This document shows positions 43,425 through 54,010 of a stretch of DNA of 64,000 nt, piece by piece. The translations under genes were made by a program, and so were the position numbers. The notes under the pieces are model-generated. The model was not told where the DNA came from and ran no database searches. It was given only the letters and a program-made list of their open reading frames with translations. This stretch comes from Conchocele bisecta (lineage: Eukaryota > Mollusca > Bivalvia > Lucinida > Thyasiridae), in assembly GCA_029237695.1 (NCBI GenBank), contig CM055266.1:8883805-8947804 (forward strand), in the 5' to 3' direction. Every line of letters starts with the position of its first letter. Position 1 is the first letter of the stretch.

Positions 43425-43670
43425 GGGCCGTTTCACTAAACTTCGTACGACTAAAATGTTCGTAAGTGCAAAATTATGATAGTCTGTAAATTTCACATTA
43501 ACATTGTTTTCCTGTAAATAATTATTGGATTTACATTTATTGAGCATAGGCTGCATATGCAGCCTATGCTCAATAAATGTAAATCCATAAATTGAAATTT
43601 ACAGACGATCTTAAATTTGCACTTTCGAACATTTTAGTCGTTAAGAAGTTTAGTGAAACGGCCCCCTGGT
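43425..43670. mobile_element. MITE family 4, copy 3 (best preserved)
   Basis: GGGGGCCGTTTCACTAAACT and GTTTAGTGAAACGGCCCCC are the ends. The centre GAGCATAGGCTGCATATGC is a perfect dyad, and the whole element can fold on itself. Confidence 0.9.
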
Positions 43671-44454
43671 CAATTGCCTATACATACTATAAGAGGTATC
43701 AGAAGCACCTCAGCGCACAATATCTTGAATTAAAGGATTTAGGGGTATGGGTTGCAATATGACACATATTAATGTGACACTATATAGTAGGCTAATTCGA
43801 ACAAGAACACTGTTCACATTTATTCTATAAATACACATAGTGATACACAAAGCAATTATCGTTGCAATCATGCAATCAATGATAATATGTTATATAATAT
43901 GTCTGTAAAGCACTGTCAGATAAGGCTGGTTTTATAAGATCAAGGTCCAGATATTATACTGAGCCCATTCAGAAGATATTTCGAATTTCTAACCCCACCA
44001 CGCCCCCTTCGGCGAAATCCTGGATCCGCCACTAGCATTCTTTTTTTGTAGCATTGGTGCATCCGCAAAACTAAATGGATTGTAGGATTGGCATGTAAGT
44101 TCATTTGAATTTTTACAATCAGTTTCCCGCCCACATTCCAGAGAAAGTGTACCAGCCGAGATCGACTGCCCTTCACAGAACCACCTCCACTCGTGTTTGG
44201 GTCACTGGCTGAGAAAGTGGACCTTACAACGTAAGCGACCAGCATATACCCAGATCAGGCTGCGCATATGTGCAGTCTGATCAGGGTCTACGCTGTTCAC
44301 CATTCAATCACACAGATACGCTTACATACATCAGGAAAGGTATTAGAGCGTCCAACAGCAATGTAAGTGTGCATAATAAGGACCAAGATTGCCGACAAAT
44401 GTCATGAGGTACACTTTCTCTGTCGTTGACCTGTTTATCTTGTCAACTGTACTC
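43671..44454. other. No gene; hairpin at 44238-44305
   Basis: AGATCAGGCTGCGCATATGT and TGTGCAGTCTGATCAGGGTC form a hairpin of the 13.9-kb type. TCCTGGATCCGCCACTAG at 44019 is a dispersed word. The remainder is unassigned. Confidence 0.5.
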
Positions 44455-44660
44455 ATGCTTCGTACAACTAAAATGTTCGTAAGTGCAAATTTAGGATCGT
44501 CTGGAAATTTCAATTAATGGATTTCCATTTATTGAGCGTATAAATGTAAATACAATAATTGTTTACACGAAAAACATTGTTAATGTGAAATTTACAGACT
44601 ATCATACTGTTGCACCTACGAACATTTTAGTCGTAGGAAGTTTAGTGAAACGACCCCCAG
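44455..44660. mobile_element. MITE family 4, copy 4
   Basis: GCTTCGTACAACTAAAATGT at the left and GTCGTAGGAAGTTTAGTGAA at the right. The central dyad is reduced to one arm. The outer GGGGG of the left end is missing. Confidence 0.8.
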
Positions 44661-45360
44661 GTGTCCACAGTGACCACAATCCCTTATCACAATCTGTGTC
44701 TGTGGCTGGAGAAATGGAACTTACCGGTATGCCATTTGTGATCAGTCTACTTTCTGATCTGCTGGTGAAAAGTTTGCCACGACATGTCACACTATCAAGG
44801 TGCATGATAATGTGGTTATAACAACAACAACGGTGACTGAAAGTGTTGAAATCTTGCCCACTCCAAAGTAAGTATTATTTGATATTGTAACGATTTTGAT
44901 GAAATATGGCTCAGCAAACGCGTATTCATGAGCTGCATTTGGTCGTCCAGGTAGTTCGGCAATCGATTCTTCGCAAAAGCGACAGAAGTTTGGGGCAAAT
45001 TACAGAGACCACCAAATGCAGCTTAACAAGACACGTTTGATACGCCAAAATCCGTTGCGTAATAATTAAGGATACTATAAATGAATACGTACTTTGAATC
45101 GGATGGATTCTGGAAGTTTCAGTACTTGTTGTTGTTGTTAGTACCACGTGACCATACACCTTGACTATGGTGTTGCTGTGACTGGAGTTGTCACATACCT
45201 GAATCACAGTGGAACCTCTCTAAACTGGACGTCTTCAAACGGCTGTGAGGTATAGTGTATGGAAATGGATGGGTGGGGTAACGTTTTCCAAATGAACCAA
45301 TTAAGTATTATTGGTTCGAGTCTTCCACCTGTGGATGTCTTCGGGACACTTAAAATACTG
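44661..45360. other. No gene recognised
   Basis: Unassigned sequence. GAACCTCTCTAAACTGGACG at 45211 is the end of the hairpin family seen at 15.6 kb. Several frames cross it without domains. Confidence 0.4.
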
Positions 45361-45600
45361 GAGACAAAGTATTGTTTGCTATTCGGATGTTGTAAACATT
45401 TCTTAACGAAAACTTTCTATAGTAGCCCATGAGCGTTATCTCCATTCTCATGTGACACCATGAAAGGCAGCACATGAAAATCATCTCCAACGGAGACATT
45501 TCTCTTGTTCTGTCAAAGCAGGTTTTCGTTAGAAACATTGAACATAACAACTATACACCCAACAGTAATATTCAGCATTGTAGAGGTATAATGATTTAGT
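45361..45600. mobile_element. MITE family 2, degenerate copy 9
   Basis: GAAAGGCAGCACATGAAAAT, the centre CATCTCCAACGGAGAC and GTTCTGTCAAAGCAGG are recognisable arms. The CGTCTGCTG ends are mutated. Confidence 0.5.
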
Positions 45601-45627
45601 TTGAATCATCACACGGTTTTCACAATT

Positions 45628-45863
45628 TAACCCTTTCAACACTACATGCCTGTACAGTACAGTGATATTGACAAAACGTGTAGGTCCAGATGAGCCGGCT
45701 CGTGATCTGCACTTTTTCCAAGTAATTTTATTATTTTTCAGAACAAAAAAAAACACCTTTTCATAAATGTACTGGTCTGATAATCATTTTGTGACGATTG
45801 GATTGGTAGGAAAATTAACATATCACAGTCCATTCCAGTTATTTAGGGGTGAAAGGGTTAATA
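45628..45863. mobile_element. MITE family G, inverted copy next to the Polinton
   Basis: TTAACCCTTTCAACACTACA at the left and TTATTTAGGGGTGAAAGGGT at the right show that this copy is inverted relative to 5880-6119. It ends about 195 bp before the left Polinton hairpin, so it gives a host-side anchor. Confidence 0.75.
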
Positions 45864-46057
45864 ACAAACAGTTAATGTGGATTTGCACATGGACCCCGCC
45901 AGAAATAAGGTACCTTACAAAATATGCGACAAGTATAGCCTCAGACCAGACAGTGCACATGCTCAATCTGATCAGAGCGTACGGTGTTTTCCATTCAATC
46001 AATGAAGTAGACGCAAGCAAAATAATAAGACCCTCACTGTGCAAGAGGACCAAGATC

Positions 46058-46125
46058 AGTAGTATAGAGGGAGTCAAAATGATACCACCTAACGGTGGCA
46101 TCATTTCTCCACCCTCTATACTACT
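46058..46125. repeat. Left terminal hairpin of the Polinton
   Basis: AGTAGTATAGAGGG (46058-46071) and CCCTCTATACTACT (46112-46125) are perfect 14-bp arms. Inside, ATGATACCACC and GGTGGCATCAT pair across TAACG. Polinton ends typically start with AG, which fits. The 62.9-kb hairpin has the same arms. Confidence 0.75.
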
Positions 46126-46194
46126 CCACCACCCCCAAAAAATCTAAAAAATAGTTAACGATGAAATTGTCTCCCACCAACCACGAAATATTCA

Positions 46195-46233
46195 AAATTG
46201 GTGTCAAAAAGGATTTATTTTTGACACCAATTT
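46195..46233. terminator. Perfect 16-bp hairpin, 7-base loop
   Basis: AAATTGGTGTCAAAAA and its exact complement flank GGATTTA. It lies between the terminal hairpin and the zinc-finger ORF, about 140 bp past that ORF's stop codon on the minus strand. It could end that transcript or be part of the replication end; the role is not shown. Confidence 0.5.
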
Positions 46234-46376
46234 ATGAATTTATTCTAATAAGTTTCTGATTTAAATGTGCCCACGAGTGATAGTTTATATTCCAACACCC
46301 CATTTTTCTCCTCCAATATAGATAATTTATTTCGCAGATCACAGCAATTAATTCTACCAGCTCTAGTCTACCACGT

Positions 46377-46562
46377 TCACCTGTAGCCACAGGGCAGCGT
46401 AGTTGCTTTTAGTCTACAAAGAGTTTGGGCACTAACGAATTTACAAGGGCATCTGGGGCATTGAAATTGCGGGGGGACACAAGGAAACTTTCTACGTCTC
46501 GCTAGATGCCTTCGTAGATAGTCTTTACGCGTAAACGTTTTACAACAAGTCTCACACTCCAT
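46377..46562 (-). CDS. Small C2H2/C2HC-type zinc-finger protein near the Polinton left end
   Basis: The frame is 61 codons from ATG at 46562 to a stop at 46377. Residues 3-28 (CETCCKTFTRKDYLRRH, then a Cys at 28) make a finger with C-x2-C and one clear His. A second CxxC at 35-38 starts another finger, but the expected His after LCR is replaced by Leu, so the second finger is damaged or frame-shifted near its end. It is divergent from the polymerase gene starting at 46678; the 115 bp between may hold both promoters. Zinc-finger ORFs are common cargo near Polinton ends (general knowledge). The role is unknown; nucleic acid binding is likely. Confidence 0.5.
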   Translation of the reverse strand: MECETCCKTFTRKDYLRRHLARRRKFPCVPPQFQCPRCPCKFVSAQTLCRLKATTLPCGYR

Positions 46563-46677
46563 TATATATGTATATGTTTATGTTTATATTCAATTAGAAG
46601 TGAAAAAAACATAATGTTTTCAAGACCAATTGAACAGATAAATTTCATAGGTTATACAAAAGTATATTACAGAAAAT

Positions 46678-49600
46678 ATGATAACGTCAGAAACTAGAGC
46701 AGAAATAGAAAGTTTGAGAAGAGAAGCCGAATCTCTAGGGATTACTTATAGTAAACGGTTGAGAGTTAGGGGGTTGACAAAGCTGATAAATGCCACAAAG
46801 AATGAGGCGTTTATGAAGCGGTTTACCCGCGCCTATAAAAGAGGGGCATTTAATGATATATCCAAAGCGGAGGAAGTTGGTAACAGAATTCAAAAAGAAA
46901 GTATTGCGGGGTTAAGGGCTAGTGTAATCAAACCTTCAAGCACAAATAATTTGTCCCAAAATAGACGCCAAAATAATAATAAGAAAAAATCTATCGTTAG
47001 CGCGATAGTGGAAAAAGGTGAAGAAATATTGGGGGCTCACGATGAAACATTGGAAAAGGTAGAAAATGGAAGACGGGTAGTTACATTATCCTTTCGTAAA
47101 AACATTAACATTAACGAGTCTGAACGCATGTCCGATAAACTCGCTCCGTATCTAACAACCAATTTTTATTTGAGATATTCATATTCTTACAAGCTAGAAC
47201 ATATGGAGGAAATTAAAATGGAAAACCTAAAACTATAATATTTCACAAAAATCTCGGTGGTAGCGAACCACTATCATCAATGAAAACCGTTAAAAAATGG
47301 CTGTCAGATAAGGAGCAAACACGAATAATGTCCGATAAAATAGACAGACCGAATACAAAGTGGAAGTTTGTAAGATGGGTAGAGGTTTTCGTAAAGCTAA
47401 TACAGGGTAGTAGGGAATAGATTTGGGACTACAATCCAAAGAAGCGGCAGGAGGAGAACTTCCAGAATGGCTGATGAATAAAAAAAAGGTATGTATTCTT
47501 TAGATAAGTATAATGACGACCTTTGTCTGTTCAGGTGTCTAGCTATGCATATGACAGATAAAAGACCCGACAGATGTACAGAAAAGGCGAAAGAACTTAG
47601 TAAGCAATATTTTGGTAGTAATGTGGTTTCACCAATTCCTTTTTCAGATCTGAAAAAGGTTGAAGAGTTTTTTAAAATCGGTATAGAAGTATATCAACCC
47701 ACCGAATGTAATGTATGGTGGTTGAAAAAGGTACCAGCACACTATAAGGCAATAGGTAATAAACCAATGACAATAGGACTGTTTAATAATCACGCATTTC
47801 TGATAAAAAACCTTAAAAACCTATCTAAAATTTACGCCTGCGATAATTGCAAACAGAAATTCACGAAAGCGAGTAATATGAAGAGACACGGACCAAAATG
47901 TATGAAAGGTGAGACAAAAATAGTATGTGATGGTAATTATTTAGAGCGCCCGCGTTCGTCGTTCGAGAAAGCGTTTTACCCAAAAGGTTCTAAAAGTTAT
48001 GGGGCGATCGATTGGATGTATTCTGTGGAAAAGCGGGAGGGAATTCACATTCACCACGAACAGTGCGGACACGGAGGTGAAAGATGGAGGATTTTAGGAG
48101 CTCCGGTAGATGGATACTGTCCAGAAACCAATACCGTATATCAATATCACGGCTGTTACTGGCACGGGTGTGAGATTCATGCAAAGCATAAAAAAGAAGA
48201 ACGCGCATCCACAATGAGAAGAGATAAAGTTATTAGAAAAAGCAAAGAATTCAACCTAGTAGTTATGTGGGAATGCGAATTCCAAAGAACGGGTAAAGAT
48301 ATAAAGATCGGTTGTGACACTACTCTTTATCATATCAGATAGTATACGATTTTGAGGCGTATCTCCAGCCAGAAGTTGAAACTACCGGTAATAGTTTAGA
48401 GTACGAAGCTGAGCACGTTCCGGCAAGCGTTAGTATAGGAGATAATTTCTCAGGAACAGTAACTCATATTTGTGATAAAGATCCCGCAAAACTTATAGAA
48501 AAATTCGTAGAAGATTTGAAAGTCAGGGGAAAAGCTATAAGAGAAGAAGTGTGGTCAAGATATAAGTTTAATACGGAATATTTACGTAAAAACCAAATCG
48601 CCAAGATCGAACAGTGGATAGAGCAAGTACCGGTTATAGGTTTTAACAGCAGTAAGTACGATATAAATAAAATTCTTAATAAAGAAATACCTAGTAGGCG
48701 AACTGACATCAACAACAAAGAAAGTAATGGTCGGAAAACGTGCAAACTCAACAATATTTCTATTTACTCCAGAATTTAGATTTCTTGATGTAATACTTTA
48801 TCTAGGACCTGGTGTAAGTTATGATAGTTGGATAAAAGCCTACGACTGCAAAGGACAGAAATCTTTCTTTCCTTATGAGTGGTTCGATTCTCCAGACAAA
48901 CTGGATTACCCAGGACTACCCGATATAGAGAATTGGTATTCCAAACTATCTGGGAAAATGTTAATAGATGAAACAGAATTAAGTAAATGTCGTAGAATTT
49001 TCGAAGAAAATAATATGAAAACTTTCAGAGATTGGTTGAAATATTATAACGATTTAGATGTAGCACCGTTCCTAGAAGCGGTGGAAAAAATGTGTGAATT
49101 TTATAAACACAGAGGTGTGGATATTTTCAAAGATGCGGTAACACTACCTGGAGTAGCTATACAATATTTATTGAGAGGAACCATTAAAGAACAAAAATCT
49201 TCAAAGACGATTATACCGGAGGATGCTCTATATGCACCAAAAGAAGAAACATACGAAATGATGAAGGACGCTCTAGTTGGTGGTCCATCATAGTATTTAC
49301 ACGCTATGCAGAAGCCGGTGTTTCCAATATTAGATCAAATGAAAGTAACAAACCTTGCAAGGCTGTTTTGGGGTACGATGCAAACGCGTTATATTTATCT
49401 ACGTTAAATAAAGAGATGCCGTGTGGGAGAGAAACTATACACCATATAGATACCCCACATAACCTAAATTTTATTAAAAAAAAAAGTTTTGTAAAAGAGT
49501 TTTATCTGGAGACTGGTTTGGGTTTGCGGAGGTGGATATAGAAGTTCCACACAACTTAAAACATAAGTTTTCTGAAATGTCCCCAATATTTATAAACAGA

Positions 49601-50672
49601 GAAGTAGAGGTTGATGAAGTTCCCACACACATGTTAAAATATTTGGAAGATACTGGAAGAACTAGAGGAAATGGAAGAAAATTGGTGGGATCTATGACCG
49701 CCACTAAAGTATTGCTGTACGCGCCACTGTTGAAATGGTATTTAAAACACGGCCTAGAAATAACGGGAGTTCATCGTGTTATAGATTATATTAGTGGTAA
49801 ACCCTTCGAATGGTTCGCAAAAGAAGTTACAGCCGCAAGACGAACAGGCGATGTAGAACCAAATAAGAAACCAGTAGCCGACATAATGAAATTATTAGGC
49901 AATTCGTGTTGTGGAAAAATGATAGAGGCAACGGAGAGACATTTAAATACGACATATACACAAGACGAAAACTGTGTTGACAAAGCGTTAAGATCTGCAT
50001 TCTTTGATGATTTGGAAGAGATAGGATATGCGTACGAAATATCTTCCCGAAAAAACCCGGTGTGCATTAAAGAGACCATTCCATTGTGGAATAGCGGTTT
50101 ATCAACTAGCTAAATTGAGAATGTTGGAATTTTACTACGAATTTCTAGATAAATACATAAAAAGAGAAGACTTTGAATTAATACAGATGGATACAGATAG
50201 TATGTATAGGAGTTAGTGGAAAAAACGATAGAGGAATTGATTAGACCTAACTTACTAGACGAGTTTGAAAAAGAAAAAAAGAAATGGTTGGCTTGGGATA
50301 AATGGAGCGAAAGAGAGCCCGGGACTTTTCAAAATGGAATTTAGCGGGGATAGGGCGATAGCGTTATCTAGTAAGTGTTATTTCGTAGAAAAAATTAATT
50401 TCACTAAAGATAATTTGGAACAAATTAAAATTAATAAAAACTCTGCGAAAGGAATGTCCAAGAGAACTAACAATTTAAATTGGGATAGATATAAACGAGT
50501 ACTAAGTGAAACTACAGAAGATGGAAAACACATTATAGATGTAGCGCAAAATAGAGGATTTAAAATGAAAGACGGCGTTATGAAAACGTACTGTCAACAA
50601 AAATTAGGACTCTCGGCATACTACGATAAAAGACGCGTGTTACCAGACGGAATACATACCGAACATCTCTAA
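46678..50672 (+). CDS. Protein-primed family B DNA polymerase (pPolB), interrupted by frameshifts
   Basis: This enzyme replicates the element from a terminal protein. The N-terminal part (46678-47238) is Lys/Arg-rich and has no named domain. From 47491 come DLCLFRCLA, a C2HC finger (YACDNC...KRHGPKC) and a Vsr-like segment ending YHGCYWHGC. The exonuclease motifs follow: DFEAY at 48348, GFNSSKYD at 48639 and YYNDLD at 49042. The polymerase motifs are A (YDANALY, Asp at 49377), B (KLLGNSCCGK at 49889, with Cys where Tyr is usual) and C (MDTDS at 50187). The C-terminus closes YYDKRRVLPDG, typical of Polintons. The frame changes near 47240, 48340, 48750, 49290, 49500, 50090, 50210 and 50310, and a stop or shift occurs before 47491. 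Intact length would be about 1,330 residues. The gene converges on the integrase. Confidence 0.9.
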
Positions 50673-51689
50673 AGAATCTTACGATCCGGGGTAGCTGGGT
50701 GTCAGAAGGCACCATAAGAAGTTCTTCGCGAACAAAACCGCGAGATGGACCATCAGTCAAATAATAGAGCACGGGCTCATCAGGTTTGGTAATAGAGCGA
50801 TCCAGATGATATACATTCATTGACCACACTGGATCAGTCGCGCGGCGGCTGCCACCTTCGAGCTCTCCCGGTTGATAGAGGTACCGGACGTCAATATCTG
50901 ATGGAAGTCGCTGCTCCTCTAAACCAACGGGTCGCCCGCGCGAGACGGCAGAGGGCTTGCTCGTCACCCTTTTAAACTTGATAGCATCTACAGGCTTCTT
51001 ACCTATCAATCTGGTCACCTCTCCGTTCAGTGTGGAGACCACGGCGGGCAGTCTGGCCACCCACTCGGTCGATCGCGAATGAGGGTCTACAAGTTCTTTA
51101 GCGTATTGGTGTCCGAACAGTCTCTCAGCCAGGGTTCGATTGAAGCGTTCCACGATCCCCTGGTCCCGGTGGATGTTGACGCGGCCCGCGTCTGATATAA
51201 ACTTTATGCTTAGACAATAGATGAGAGACCGCGCCCATGAACTCGCGGCGGGATCGACCTGGAGAAGATTCGGCCATTTGAGAGGACTCCTCTTATATAT
51301 TCGGGAAAGAGCCTCGGCCACTTCCTTAGACTCTTTAGTGGCCAAACGGCTCAGCCCCCTTGTAACGACTCGCTACGTCAACGATTGTCAGTGCGTACTT
51401 GTACGTTTTGCGACCGACGCGATCGTGAGGGAGAAACAGGAGATCCGCTTGGTGAACTTGGTTCGGCACCGGAACGTCGAATTTTGGGCGCGGAATATTG
51501 TGAGGCGCGGGGTAAATAGATCTGCCAGATGGCCTGCTTCTTGAGCCATTCCTTGACAGCGTTTTCTGAAACCTTGGTCGCCGCCGCGAGGTTCTTGATG
51601 GCCGCGAGTCCCTTCCAGTAGCCGCGTGGACTATAGTATGTATTCGACAGCTTGCGCGTTAGTTTGGTATCAAGTTTGCGCGTGTTCAT
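50655..51689 (-). CDS. Retrovirus-type DDE integrase (Polinton c-integrase), frameshifted
   Basis: This enzyme inserts the element and makes the target duplication. The N-terminal ORF (51689-51378) starts MNTRKLDTKLTRKL and contains a helical region WKGLAAIKNLAAATK. The core ORF starts at 51345. The three acidic residues are visible: first Asp in a VDVAS context at 51377-51379, second in LQVDP at 51253-51255, and Glu in GIVERFNRT about 35 codons later. Between the second Asp and the Glu the frame is briefly lost and regained, so spacing is kept. A shift also separates the two ORFs near 51360-51440. The C-terminal part (YYLTDGPSRGFVREEL) is a chromodomain-like Polinton tail. The frame reads on past 50672 into the antisense of the polymerase end, so the exact stop is uncertain. 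The 5' end overlaps the upstream ORF by 20 nt. Confidence 0.85.
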
Positions 51690-52020
51690 CGTATGCGAAG
51701 TATTCTAATATATCGGACAATCTCCAACATGCCCTCGCCAGTTCGTCCGGTAATAATAAACCTTTGTTGGAAGTACAATTGCGATTGTCGCTGCAGCCCC
51801 AATCGCGTTTGGGTTGGAACAGGAGAGGGGAATCTAATTCATCCAATCTCCCAGGATTGGTGGAGGAATCTAACATCCGCTTTGCGAAAAGGGTGGCCGC
51901 TTTTTCGTCCTCGAGACAATCTCGGGCCAGACGAATCATACTCTTTGCACCAGGTAAACGATGTTTTTGGGCAGTGTAGCCTACATCAATCATAGCGTTA
52001 TAAAGTTCGTCAACTAACAT
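51670..52020 (-). CDS. Polinton ORF of unknown function, 116 residues
   Basis: The frame is intact, from MLVDELYNAMIDVGYTAQKH at 52020 to a stop at 51670. It overlaps the integrase start by 20 nt. The protein is soluble-looking and mostly helical, with a Leu/Asp-rich middle and a C-terminal LLLPDELARACWRLSDILEY. I do not recognise a named family. Its position next to the integrase and its codon pattern, like that of its neighbours, support a real gene. It may act with the integrase, but that is only a guess from position. Confidence 0.6.
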   Translation of the reverse strand: MLVDELYNAMIDVGYTAQKHRLPGAKSMIRLARDCLEDEKAATLFAKRMLDSSTNPGRLDELDSPLLFQPKRDWGCSDNRNCTSNKGLLLPDELARACWRLSDILEYFAYDEHAQT

Positions 52021-52071
52021 CGTTCTATATATATATATATTTATAAAAAAAAAATGTTTTAATTAATTAAT

Positions 52072-52501
52072 TTAAAATCTCGATTGAATATAATAGCCGG
52101 CGAGACCCACCACACCCATTCCCACGATGATGAACGCGATCTCGCGGTCCTTTTGGGGCTCTGACGGTACATAGAAATCTGAAAGTTGGGGCTCGGGATC
52201 CATTGGATCGAGACTTTTGTGCGGATATGCCAGCGCGTACTCGCGGTTGGCTTCTTCAACGTTCTGAAAAGTTTGCGCGGCGTGATTTTCGCGGCGAAGC
52301 TCTTCATTGACCCAGTCCAGATGGGCGGTTCGTTTTTTCGACCATGCTTCCTTTGCGCTATTGAGTTGTTCTACAGCTAATCATGACGCTTACGCTCCTC
52401 ATCCACGTTCGAGCTTTTCATTTTAGAGAATATAAAGTTGCTACGCTGAACGCCAATGCGTTTACAAGCGCACCACCTACTATTACTGCGATTGAAGCCA
52501 T
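52072..52501 (-). CDS. Small Polinton membrane protein with two hydrophobic ends, frameshifted
   Basis: The gene starts at 52501, immediately after the stop codon of the upstream ORF (TAA directly followed by ATG). The first 27 codons are a hydrophobic stretch (MASIAVIVGGALVNALAF). A frame change near 52422 leads into a charged, helical middle (SSNVDEERKRHD, then SAKEAWSKKRTAHLDW), and another change occurs near 52378. The C-terminus, EIAFIIVGMGVVGLAGYYI, is a clear membrane anchor. Two hydrophobic ends around a coiled-coil-like middle are seen in conserved Polinton ORFs of unknown role. A different minus-strand frame over 52059-52307 is a shadow. Unbroken length would be about 143 residues. 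Confidence 0.65.
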
Positions 52502-52735
52502 TTATTTCCATATATTAACTGGTAGAATTCCAGCTTTAACTAGATAATCTCGGGTCCAAACTGCGGCCGCTACATCTAAGGTCGCGAGCCCTACGTCTCT
52601 CACAGTAAAGTCCAATTTGGGAGCGGTTCCTCCTAGGGCCATCTTTGATAGTCGAGCATACCCGATACTGAAACCCGATATCACCACGGCGTGATAAAGC
52701 GCATTCACTAACATTTTACCATCTTGTTCAGCCAT
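52502..52735 (-). CDS. Small conserved Polinton membrane protein, 77 residues
   Basis: The intact frame starts MAEQDGKMLVNALYHAVVIS at 52735 and ends at 52502. An N-terminal hydrophobic helix (ALYHAVVISGFSIGYARL) and a C-terminal one (VGLATLDVAAAVW) give it a two-pass look. This pattern and the NALYHAVVISG motif match short Polinton ORFs I know only as hypothetical proteins. Its stop codon touches the next start, and the previous gene ends 8 bp upstream, so the block is packed like an operon. It is probably part of the virion or its internal membrane (inference). Confidence 0.7.
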   Translation of the reverse strand: MAEQDGKMLVNALYHAVVISGFSIGYARLSKMALGGTAPKLDFTVRDVGLATLDVAAAVWTRDYLVKAGILPVNIWK

Positions 52736-52743
52736 TGTTATAA

Positions 52744-53300
52744 TTATTGCATATAAAATGGGTCGCGATCAATGTTTAAATGGGGCGCATCCAAATTCAA
52801 CATTGTTGATGATTGGTGTTTAGTAACTTTCTTCTGAACACTGGCTGGTTGTTTTTTCTGGTATTTCCACACGCACAGGGCACCAACAACTGCCAGACCA
52901 CCACCAACAACCCAACTCCAATTCACGAATTTGGGTTCAATCGGATTCGCCCAACTCCAACGGTAGTTGGTATTGGGTGACAAATTCAAAGAATTTGGGT
53001 GTGCTTCCAATTCGTGAATTGGGGGTGTTGTTGTACTCAACTCTGTATTCAGATGTTTTGCTGTCTCCGTCCCCGATTGCAACCCCAATCTCGATTGGAG
53101 TTTAGCCTCTCGAAGCTCGGCGAGTATTTTATCTTGTTTAACTTTTCGGGTGGCAGCCGCCGCCCTCCCAGCTGCCTGTCTTTTGTCTTTTATTTTTTAT
53201 ATGCGGTATGTCATCCAGTGGCGGAGTAACTACTCTGGTTCGATTGTGTTGGAGCAATCTGGTTCAACTCCGTCACTCTCGTGGGTGTGTCTTGTGTCAT
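52744..53300 (-). CDS. Polinton single-pass membrane protein, Lys/Arg-rich N-terminal half, frameshifted
   Basis: The likely start is the ATG at 53300 (MTQDTPTRVTELNQIAP). A frame change between about 53200 and 53215 leads into a basic helical stretch (KRQAAGRAAAATRKVKQDK), a linker rich in Thr, Pro and Asn, and a transmembrane helix (WVVGGGLAVVGALCVW) followed by a basic C-terminus ending DPFYMQ. The apparent start at 53088 is a TTG codon inside the gene and is not a real start. The 5' end overlaps the 3' end of the upstream gene by about 70 bp. Function is unknown. A membrane protein with a basic N-terminal domain could link DNA core and membrane, but this is speculation. Confidence 0.6.
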
Positions 53301-54010
53301 CATTTATAATATTAATATTAGAGCTTATAGTTCGTGGGCATATATGTCCAAATTGACAGTGTTTACCCGTGGTCAACGCGGTTGTTAGTGGAGCTAAGTA
53401 CATTCCAAACTTGTGATAAATTGAGCAGCATGCCGTTTCTAAGAGTGTGTCCTATAAAAGGGTCAGTCTCTAGATCATCAATCAACCCCGCAGTGTTTGG
53501 TATAGGGAGAAGTCTACTAACGGCGGTAGCGTACAAATGAATAGCCGCCGATCCAAGAGTTTTTGTCATCTCTGCTCCCAATTTGGATTCGTATCGCGCA
53601 TACATTTTATCGATCTCCGCATCTGACATCTTATCCACCTGAAAAACTGAGAGACGCCTACCGAGATAATGCTCCGATTGTCCCCCAGCAACCAGCGCAG
53701 CTAGCCGCTCTCGTCGCGCCGCATTTTCATTTTCATTCGGAGTCGTTGCACTCAACCCAATACCAACCCCCGATTCCGATTGCTCTGTCGGATCATTATT
53801 GTTGGCAGTCGGAGTTGAGGTTTCTTCTATTAGCTGATCGAGAAGTTCGTCGCAGTTCATTTTTCTTAAAATTAATTTAACTATTCTAACAAGTCTCATC
53901 ACTTTAACATATTTATTTATTACAAAAATAATAAATGCGCACCACCCGATACTTATGATCACCATTATGCTCGCAACAAAGCTCGCAGCGGAGCACCAAA
54001 TTGTTAACAT
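53230..54010 (-). CDS. Conserved Polinton ORF with a KMSDAEIDKMYARYE motif, frameshifted
   Basis: The best supported start is ATG at 53860 (MNCDELLDQLIEE). The frame is also open upstream to 54010 and adds a hydrophobic segment (ASIMVIISIGWCAFIIFVI) that may be a separate small membrane peptide or a longer N-terminus. The middle has a low-complexity Thr/Asn/Pro region, then ENENAARRERLAALVAGGQ and DKMSDAEIDKMYARYESKLG, a block I associate with Polinton hypothetical proteins. A frame change near 53430 moves translation to a tail that runs to a stop at 53230, with Cys/His residues (KHCQFGHICP). The role is unknown. It sits between ATPase and small membrane proteins, in the usual morphogenesis block. 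Confidence 0.6.

Noticed and set aside
51221..51995. Plus-strand ORFs over integrase and its neighbour (107, 117 and 100 residues)
   Set aside because: They are antisense shadows of the minus-strand genes and have no domain.
52059..52307. 82-residue minus-strand ORF
   Set aside because: It is in the wrong frame. The neighbouring frame carries the charged helix and C-terminal membrane anchor of the real gene.
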